A DNA stretch of 64,000 nt, from positions 99,154-163,153 of the forward strand of contig CAJNDS010000273.1 of assembly GCA_905221605.1 (NCBI GenBank), written 5' to 3'. The position numbers and the translations under genes were made by a program. This document shows, piece by piece, positions 57,331-64,000 of the stretch (the stretch's first letter is position 1; every line of letters starts with the position of its first letter). The DNA comes from Symbiodinium natans (taxonomy: Eukaryota; Sar; Dinophyceae; Suessiales; Symbiodiniaceae). Below the pieces are notes generated by a model. It saw nothing but the letters and a program-made list of their open reading frames with translations, had not been told where the DNA came from and did not search any database.

Positions 57331-58285
57331 AGTATCGGCCCTCAGTCCAAGCAGCGGATGAGTATATCGCGGTCCGACTCTTCCAGCTGCAGCTCCCGGT
57401 GTGGCATGACGAAAGCATACCTTGGTGACGTATGAACACACACTCTCACGGGTTTAGGGTTTAGGGTTTAGGGTTTGGGGTTTAGGGTCTAGGGCCCCAT
57501 AAAACCCCCATCAACCCCGTGAAGCCCTGCCGAGACCCCCCGCAAAAAGACCTAAAACCGAAAGAGTCCAAAAGCGCAAAAACCCTAAAACCCCCCCCCC
57601 CCCCCCCCCTAAAACCCCAAAACCCAAAAACCCTGATCCCCTAGAACCCAAAAAGCCGCCGGCTCTGTCCAACTCAGTGGCCACCTTTCGAGGCAGGCGA
57701 GTTGGTCGTGGCCGAAGCAGTCTTCCTGCACTTTGGGGTTTAGGGTTTGGGGTTTGGGGTTTAATTAGGGCAATTTTGACTCGCCAGGGGGTTCAGGGGT
57801 TTGTACTTAGGGGTCTGGGGCCTAGGGCTTTTCACTGCCCAAGGTTTAGGGGTTTGCACTCGGGGTTCGTGCTCTCTGCCAGCAGCCCACAGCTCTCCGT
57901 TGCTTTCCGAGAGGGGTTGAGCGGTTGGGGTTTTCGGCTTTGGGTTTTTGACTCTAAACTTGCTAAAGCCCCCCCCCCCCCCCCCGAAATCACTCCACGG
58001 GGCAACTGAAGAGGGGATGCTGTGTACGAGTGACTTCAGAGGCCAACTGTACGATCTACTCAGAAACGGGAGTTCGCCAGCCCTTAAGACAATCAAACAC
58101 ACAGCACAACCGAGATCCAAACCCTAACAGATGAAACCACAAGAGTTTAGGGTTCAGGGTAGTGACTAGGGCCTTTAGGGTTGAGGGGAATTTCAGGGCT
58201 CAGTCTCAGGATTTCGCCCGACCTCGTCGCTGGAATCGCCACAGTACTTCAAGCACGAGCGCACCTGGGGGTTTAGGCTGGGTCC

Positions 58286-58412
58286 GACACCAGGCCAGAT
58301 CGAACCAAGAGGGTGTCTCAACACCATTTGGGCAGACAACCAACAAATGAACCAAAAGGGTGTCTCGACTCAACACCACTTAAGACCAGATCAAACCCAA
58401 AGGGTGTCTCAA
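58286..58412. repeat. Three-copy tandem repeat, about 40-50 bp
   Basis: Units share CCAGATC, AACCAA and GGGTGTCTCAACACCA. Weakly diverged. Confidence 0.75.
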
Positions 58413-58679
58413 CCTGAAGCAGAGAATCCGGCTACGATTTGACATGAACCTTTTGCAGCTAGTGGCAGGGTACCCTGAGCCAAGCTGGTTGGGGACCCAT
58501 CCGCATGAAGACTGTACATGACCATTGCTCCCGGGTGGAGCGGGCTTCAAGGTCTGGGAGGCTGAGCCTGATTAACTCCATCTTCCAGTTCGAGGCAGAT
58601 GCGGATGAACCCTAGATCTTCAAAATTCTGCAACTGGAGCCCCAACCACCCTACGTGCTCAACTCCAGGTGAACAAGAA

Positions 58680-58778
58680 CTAGGCTTCCGCATCTCTGCC
58701 AAGAGGCCGAAGCATGTAGGCGTCCAGGGCCTCTGCGAAGTCGTCGCGCAGTTGAGAACTTTGGGGGGCGTAGAGGCC
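58680..58778 (-). CDS. Candidate terminal exon abutting a MITE
   Basis: Minus: acceptor CTGCAG lies inside the MITE target duplication. The frame reads GLYAPQSSQLRDDFAEALDA, YMLRPLGRDAEA, then TAG. It shares its frame with the open exon 58888-59025 on the other side of the element. Strongly protein-like. Unassigned. Confidence 0.5.
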   Translation of the reverse strand, partial: GLYAPQSSQLRDDFAEALDAYMLRPLGRDAEA

Positions 58779-58894
58779 CTGCAGTTTGTGATGTTCCCCC
58801 TTATACTAACAGTCCTCAAGAGGGCTCTTGAAAGGGGGTACGAAAATCCCTATTGAGGACTGTCAGTATAAGGGGGAACATCCCAACCTACAGT
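58778..58894. mobile_element. MITE copy 9, introner-like
   Basis: The element is 58786-58886, with target sites CCTGCAGT / CCTACAGT (7 of 8). On minus the unit reads TGTAG|GTTGGG...CTGCAG|GGC. Removing it as a GT-AG intron would restore a single ACTGYAGG site and join two open exons in the same frame. The first copy now carries C to T, giving TAG. Confidence 0.8.
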
Positions 58895-59025
58895 TTTAAA
58901 GCCCCCAGCCTACTTCCGCAGGTCTGCTCATCTAGGACGAGTGCAAGACCCAACACGAGGGGAACCAACAAAAAGGGGGACCGCCGCATAAAACTACTGG
59001 CATCTCCCCGGCCAAGGTGGCAACC
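58888..59025 (-). CDS. Candidate exon, telomere-like acceptor to MITE
   Basis: Minus: TTTAG|GGT, then GCHLGRGDASSFMRRS, a membrane-like SPFLLVPLVLGLALVLDEQT and GSRLGALKL to a TAG created in the MITE target site. If that codon was originally CAG, the frame continues into 58778-58680. Unassigned single-pass membrane segment. Confidence 0.42.
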   Translation of the reverse strand, partial: GCHLGRGDASSFMRRSPFLLVPLVLGLALVLDEQTCGSRLGALKL

Positions 59026-59309
59026 CTAAACCCTAACCCGAAACCCAGAATTTAGGATGTAAAGTTTGGCCTCTTTTTTACTAAGGCTCTCTGACATGCC
59101 TAAACAACAGGTGCCGCATTCAGGACAAGGGGGCCGTTGCGACCAATCCGAAACAACACTCACGGTCCCAAGCTACATCTAGGCCCCTCGCTGTCTCTTG
59201 AGGATCTCTGCATGCAGCCGATGCCCTTGGAAATCTGCTGAAAGGGGGCGCCTTGCACCGGGCAAATCTCACATCTGAGAAGCAGAGTCTGAGTCGATCG
59301 AGGAGGCAG

Positions 59310-59377
59310 GGAGGCAGAGAGAGAGAGAGAGAGATAGAGGGAGAGAGAGAGAGAGAGAGAGAGATAGAGGGAGAGAG
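59310..59377. repeat. (GA)n microsatellite
   Basis: Two (GA)n blocks on plus, (CT)n on minus. Confidence 0.9.
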
Positions 59378-59839
59378 ACGAATCTTGTCTTCAAGGCATG
59401 AGTTGTAGATACAGCAGGCAGACAGACAGCCAGACAATGTGTGTATGCGCATGTATATGCATGTATATGTGTATGCATGCATGGTAAATGTATGTCTTAA
59501 TCTTTCTATACGTCTGTATATGCAGATCATATGCATGTACAGAGCCTTGCTAGTGGGTTTGAGCTTGTTTCCCTTGAGGAGAGAGTCTGATCTATCCATG
59601 TTGCAGTTTCGGAGTTGCCACTTGTGGGCTGGGTTTGGGGCTTAGGGTTTAGGGTCTAGAAGGGTCACGAACGGTCGGGCCGCTCCGATAAGGAAAGGAT
59701 TTTCCTGGGAACCCCCACACCAGAGCGTCACACTCGGGAGTTCCTAATGTAGGGGCCTGAAGAAGTAGAATAGGGTTTTGGGAAATATTCTAGTATAAAA
59801 ATACAGGGATACTGAGGGAATATGATGCCTATATGACTC

Positions 59840-60025
59840 TCAGCCCGTGATGTCTCCACACAATCCCTGGAATGCCCCCCCGAAGATGTTGGTTGCCGAC
59901 AGAGGGGTCGAGGCACCGATGAGGACACCATACAGGATGGCGATCATGAGTGGCACCACGAAGGAGGCAAAAATGTACACCATGTACATGTACCTCGGAT
60001 TTTTGGTTCTTGGGCCCTTCTTTCC
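59840..60025 (-). CDS. Candidate C-terminal exon of a multipass membrane protein
   Basis: Minus: acceptor TTTCGTGTGTACAG, then GKKGPRTKNPRYMYMV, a long hydrophobic helix VYIFASFVVPLMIAILYGVL, a small-residue segment IGASTPLSATNIFGGAFQGL, CGDITG and TGA. A run this hydrophobic with clean borders is unlikely by chance. It could be a transporter or channel end. I cannot name the family. Confidence 0.5.
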   Translation of the reverse strand, partial: GKKGPRTKNPRYMYMVYIFASFVVPLMIAILYGVLIGASTPLSATNIFGGAFQGLCGDITG

Positions 60026-60169
60026 CTGTACACACGAAACCCGAAATCCTTTTTAAAAAACGAAGCCGCACGGCTGCTACAGGATGCGATGGAGAAGCTA
60101 AGCCTGCAGAGACGACTTGCTAAACTTTCCACCTCCGGGGGCTTACTCAAAAAAGGTGTTTAGGATGGC

Positions 60170-60245
60170 TCACGGGTTTCGGGTTTAGGGGGTTTGGGGG
60201 TTTCGGGGTTTGGGGGTTTAGGGGGTTTCGGGGTTTAGGGTTTGG
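60170..60245. repeat. GTTTAGGGG-type degenerate array
   Basis: GGGTTTAGGG, GGGTTTGGGGG and GGGTTTCGGG variants on plus. Confidence 0.85.
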
Positions 60246-60720
60246 GTAAAAAATGGAGAAAGTATAAATATAAATATTTTAAAAGATAATAATCATAATA
60301 ATATTACTTATGAGTATGGAGGCTCCCTGGCAGACGTGGGCTTCAGGACCCCTTCCCCGGCCCCCCATATACCCCCATAGTAACGCCGGATACCCCCCTT
60401 TGCGATCCCAAGGCCTGAGGCTTGGAGTTTAGTGTTTGGGGTGTTGAAGGTGTTAGGGTTCAAGGTTTGGGGCTTCAGGGTCGTGGGCTCTGAGGCTGCT
60501 AGGGTTTAGGATTTTAAGGTTTTAGGAGGTTGAACGACCTTCAACCCTAAACCCTCAACCCTAAACCAGATGGGTCGAGGGTGTAGGCTTGCGAGGAGAA
60601 TCTGCAGCCCAGCGACACAAAGGGCCAAAGAGTACTCCAATACTTCTGAATCCTGGGGGGTTCAGGGTTTAGGGTTTTGGGTGGAGTGTCTCAGCAAGGT
60701 CAGGGTCCAGGGCAGGCATG

Positions 60721-60931
60721 TCACTTGAGATTCTTCTCATCTTTGATGCCAAGCTTCGGTACAAATTCTGGGCGCCTCTGTCATATCCGAGGATTGTTTC
60801 TTGAACATGCCAGTTACTAGCCTCCTTTCATGTTTCCAAGGAGGTCGGGGAAATTCCTTGCCCCAGAGAAACCGCGCAACACAAGATTTGCAGAAATCAT
60901 TCGGTTGGAGGACGTCTGCTAGAGGGTGCAA
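60721..60931 (-). CDS. Candidate terminal exon pair
   Basis: 60721-60777 (RRPEFVPKLGIKDEKNLK, TGA) follows GATATGACAG. Upstream, an open stretch from 60931 (LQPNDFCKSCVARFLWGKEF, PRPPWKHERRL) ends at GTAACT. The intron would be only about 40 nt. Unassigned. Confidence 0.35.
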
Positions 60932-61144
60932 CTTCTAAGATACCCGATTCCCAAGCCCGAATCCCTAGCAACATGAAGGGCCAAAGCTATGGACTTGTAC
61001 CCAGCAAAATCGCAGACCACGATGTTGCTGCCGAGAGAACAGCTGCTGAACAGCTAAGGCGAACTCAGTATATAAGGCGCAAAGAGCCGTAAACGAGCAA
61101 GAGCAAGTTGCTCAACGCGGCCCCGGCGCCCCTCGATTACTAAT

Positions 61145-61354
61145 TTAATATGGAGAACGAAGTAGGGCTGAGAGGCGGTGAAAGTCCTGAAGGCGTACGA
61201 TGAGGCTCTCGGATCCCTTCACGACGGAAAACCCACAAAGACTCTTTGGCATGAGCGCGGCCGCGGTGTCAGCAGGCGGCCGGGCTGATTGCCAAGATCC
61301 CCCCCGCACCGAGATTCTGGCGTCTGAGTCTGGGTGCCAACCCAAAACCCCCAA
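61145..61354 (-). CDS. Candidate terminal exon
   Basis: Minus frame: ALMPKSLCGFSVVKGSESLI, VRLQDFHRLSALLRSPY, TAA. The upstream 25 codons are less convincing, so the exon may begin near 61290. Unassigned. Confidence 0.38.
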   Translation of the reverse strand: MGVLGWHPDSDARISVRGGSWQSARPPADTAAALMPKSLCGFSVVKGSESLIVRLQDFHRLSALLRSPY

Positions 61355-61579
61355 ATCCGGATCACAACCCCTGGAGCCTTAGGCCCTAAACCCTGGGCAT
61401 TGCCACAACCCACAACCCTTCACATATAAACCAGACTATGAACTATAGTAACTATAATACCTAAACCCCAGGCTGCAGGTGGCTTTGAGAAGGCCAAGGG
61501 TCTTCGCGGTGCCGGAGTGGCCGAAGGTCACCAGCCTGGATGTAGGGCTCGTGGGTTGTGAGGGCTTTCAATGGCTTCG

Positions 61580-61640
61580 GGTTTAGGGTGTAGGGTTTAG
61601 GGTTTAGGGTTTAGGGATTAGGGGTTAGGGGTTAGGGTTT
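61580..61640. repeat. Telomere-like TTTAGGG array with GGGGTTA variants
   Basis: TTTAGGG and TTAGGGG units on plus. Confidence 0.85.
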
Positions 61641-62068
61641 AGGGTTTGTTCTGGAGGTTAGGAGAGGGCTTAGGGTCTGGACAGCTTCTGGGATTCTGGG
61701 CTTTGTGCTAAAGGGGGTTTTCAGCGCTTGGAGTTTGCAGGCTCCGCAGCTTGCCAGCGTTCTCTAGGTTTGTAGGGTTTCTCGGCTTCGGGTTTGGCAC
61801 CCGCATAGCTGGACGAAAGGGTTTAGGGTTTAGGGTTTAAGGGTTAAGGGTATAGGGCCATAGATGATGCATTTGCCTGGGCAGGTCGGGACAATGTGGA
61901 CACGCACAGGAACTACGTAACCGACACCAGCTTGACTGTTCCGCCAACAACATTGCAGCGTGGTGGCTCAGTTACTTGAAAAATACACCCTAGGCCCTAA
62001 ACCCTGTACCTCAAACTCTCACTGCCGAGACGCCAAAACAAGCAGCAAAGGACTGTGATGATGTGCAC

Positions 62069-62272
62069 CTGTCATCCACAGGCAGCAGAGACAATGCCTG
62101 CAAATGCTCCATCCCTTCCTCTGCCAAGGCTCTTCAACTAAGCTACCCATAATCAAGACGCTGCATGAACCGTATGGCCCCATGCTTCCTGCGCGGGGGC
62201 CCAGCAATCCAAAACAGGAGAACAGGCCCAGCGATTAGTTGGATGAGCTTAGGCTGAACTTTCGCCAGCCAG
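62069..62272 (-). CDS. Candidate two-exon fragment of a membrane protein
   Basis: Minus: 62147-62272 (ATTCGTAG acceptor; WLAKVQPKLIQLIAGPVLLF, WIAGPPRRKHGAIRFMQRLD; donor GTAGCT), then 62069-62097 (HCLCCLWMT; TTTGCAG acceptor, GTGCAC donor). The junction agrees in phase. One hydrophobic helix followed by basic residues. Unassigned. Confidence 0.42.
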
Positions 62273-62409
62273 CTACGAATCACGAACCTTCTTGAGCGCG
62301 TGGCCTCTCTAGCACCCCCCCCCCGCCCGCCCCACAACCACCCGCTTCAAAGTCAGGTTGAAGCGCCATTCACGGCCTGTAGAGGGTGCCCCAAAAAGCG
62401 TCAAACCCT

Positions 62410-63400
62410 GAACCCCTAGACCTAAACTTCCATCCCTAACCCGAACCCCCGCTCAACCCATTTTCCTGAAACCCCTAAAGCTCCCAACCAGCAACCCCCC
62501 CTCAACTCTAAACCCTCAAACCCCTCAAGCTCTCAACCCGCAGGGGGCCTGAATGCACTTGAAGAGGCACAGCAGCTTGGACTTGAAGATGATCCAGTAG
62601 CCTCGGTAGAGCAAGCAGTAGGGTTTGGAGTTTCGAGTGCTTCGGGACGAAGAGGCATGGGAAGAGTTGAAAACAAGAGCAAAATGCCCTGAAAATGCTG
62701 CGAAAGCTTCCGGATGTGAGCCGTCAAGCCTGAATATGTATGTCAGCACGACAAACCAGAAGCTCAACCCCACCCTACACCCCTCCGTCCCCCCCCAAAA
62801 AAAAACTAAAAACAACTTAAAATAGATATAATGTGTGCATATATATATATGGTTTTTTTTTCAAAATATGCTTGTACCTAGCATCCCCACCCCCAACCAA
62901 ACCAATGTCGGAGCCAATTTCACGAGTCTTCGCCACAGGATTCTGTCACGGTTGCCTGTGGCAACGTATTTGGGGGCTTCAAAAAATAGGGTTTAGGGTT
63001 TAGGGTTAGGTGTACCTTCTTGGGGTGCTTGTTATTAGGGAATCCTACTATGAGGAGCCCGTGTTGTCGTAAAGCCCCGTGTAGTCCCACTCTAAATGAC
63101 AAATTAAACGCACGCAATACCCATTCTAATTCAACAGGCCCCTTGTTTCTAACAGGCTTGTAGGGATCTTCGACCGCTGCACCCTAAACCCTGTTCTGGG
63201 TAAATAATTTACTCCCCCCTCCCCCCCCTCTATTTGACCATAGGTGGTATACTACATCTTGAAGAGCAACAACCCCTGTGTGTCTGAAGAACTCTGGAAA
63301 GGGGGGGGGGGTGTTCGGGTTTAATCGCTCACGCTCGCATAAGGCCAGGTGAGGTGACCATGTTCGCGACCACTGCGAAGCATGGTGCTGGCGACTCCCA
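62410..63400. other. No supported gene
   Basis: CCCTAA variants near 62400-62520, C-run 62789-62800, TTTAGGG 62989-63008 and the dispersed CGCTCAC motif at 63325-63370. Confidence 0.4.
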
Positions 63401-63402
63401 AG

Positions 63403-63591
63403 CTATTTCAGCTTGCAGAATGAGGGTCGGAGCTTGAGGGGACGTTCGGGGAAGCCACCAAGCCCTCTCTCGCCTAAAACTCCGCAGCAGAGTTGCAGAA
63501 GAGTATGGTCATCAGCCACTCCAGCAGCATCACCGGCATCACGTAGGGCCTCAAGGGTTCGGGTTGCTACCGAGCCCGTAGCCGCCAAACC
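63403..63591 (-). CDS. Candidate terminal exon starting at a telomere-like TTTAG
   Basis: Minus: TTTAG|GGT, then GLAATGSVATRTLEALRDAG, DAAGVADDHTLLQLCCGVLG, a basic tail and TAG, 62 residues. Ala/Leu helical pattern. Unassigned. Confidence 0.45.
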   Translation of the reverse strand, partial: GLAATGSVATRTLEALRDAGDAAGVADDHTLLQLCCGVLGERGLGGFPERPLKLRPSFCKLK

Positions 63592-63660
63592 CTAAACCCT
63601 AAACCCTAAACCCTAAACCCTAAACCCTAAACCCTAAACCCTAAACCCTAAACCCTAAAC
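63588..63660. repeat. Pure telomere-like CCCTAAA array, possible whole intron
   Basis: Ten perfect units. On minus it reads from GTTTAGGG to TTTAG between two open frames, so the array alone could be a 62-69 nt GT-AG intron. Confidence 0.9.
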
Positions 63661-63770
63661 AGAAGAGTCCCCTGCACTAGTGGACCCGATAGGGGGCCAA
63701 GCACCACCCACTTCCCGAACGACGGGGAACCCAGCAAACACCCCCAAACTCCAAATTTCCAAAAACTACA
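63654..63770 (-). CDS. Candidate exon upstream of the array
   Basis: Minus frame FGVWGCLLGSPSFGKWVVLG, PLSGPLVQGTLLF enters the array at AGG|GTTTAG in phase 0, matching phase 0 of 63403-63591. The upstream border (GTTGTAG) is uncertain. Confidence 0.3.
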
Positions 63771-63807
63771 ACAGATCAGGGCTTTTGGCTTACAGTTTGG
63801 GTGCCAC

Positions 63808-63907
63808 CTTTCACCCCTGCCCACTGCCAACCTCTGATTCGCCCCTCATTCTCAAGGCGCGAACTCTGCTCAGCAGGCTGAACCTGCTTTAGACCCAGGA
63901 CGCAGCC
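63808..63907 (-). CDS. Candidate exon starting at a telomere-like TTTAG
   Basis: Minus: TTTAG|GGC, then GCVLGLKQVQPAEQSSRLEN, EGRIRGWQWAGVK, donor AAAG|GTGGCA, 33 codons plus one base. Probably the same gene as 63403-63591, but the phase link is unresolved. Confidence 0.42.
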
Positions 63908-64000
63908 CTAAACCCTAACCCCTAAACCCTAAAGGCTAGACCCTAGACCCGGACAAGCTGAGGGGTGGGGCGGCGGGCGCTCTAGGTGGTGGCCAGAAAC

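Overview
The window looks like nuclear DNA of a dinoflagellate, probably from the Symbiodinium/Polarella side of the group. Four things point there. A 1.4 kb minus-strand gene encodes a cysteine-rich, hydrophobic-repeat protein of a type I know only from dinoflagellates. Genes are cut into very small exons (15 to about 260 nt) with relaxed donors (GT and GC). Most plausible exons lie on one strand, as in dinoflagellate unidirectional gene arrays. Telomere-type heptamers (TTTAGGG/CCCTAAA) are scattered in more than 40 interstitial clusters. I saw no prokaryotic operons, tRNA, rRNA or CRISPR.

Two genes are well supported. The first is a DUF1275/YoaK-family multipass membrane protein read on the minus strand from about 9003 to 2624. 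I assembled it from six phase-compatible exons. The second is the cysteine-rich protein at 17455-16026. The other gene calls are ab initio exon chains or single exons, judged on splice signals, phase agreement and protein-like composition. They include chains at 11.3-12.4, 13.2-14.8, 17.7-19.1, 19.5-21.4, 21.6-22.6, 23.6-24.4, 26.0-27.1, 30.6-31.4 and 62.1-62.3 kb, and single exons elsewhere. In DNA of this composition open frames of 30-50 codons also arise by chance, so these calls carry low to moderate confidence and need RNA or protein homology evidence.

Layout: 1-27 kb is minus-strand rich, with the DUF1275 gene, the cysteine-rich gene and several exon chains. 27-33 kb has further minus-strand exons, then telomere-like and 9-nt repeat arrays. 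33.6-38 kb is the one stretch where plus-strand exons look as good as minus. 38-44 kb is sparse. 44.3-47.4 kb is repeat DNA: a TGTGTC microsatellite, 27-bp-type tandem repeats and AT-rich repeated segments. 48-64 kb is again minus-strand exons among repeats.

The most interesting structure is a family of near-palindromic MITEs (about 70-110 bp, ends TTGGGATG/CATCCCAA, 8-bp target duplications). In at least three of nine copies the duplicated site ends in AGG. The insertion therefore creates AG|GTTGGG...AG|G, an intron-like GT-AG unit whose removal would restore the original site. Two of these copies abut good candidate exons. The telomere-like arrays often end intron-like stretches, with TTTAG|G directly before an open frame, and this includes a homology-supported DUF1275 exon. 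Both suggest repeats that supply splice signals.
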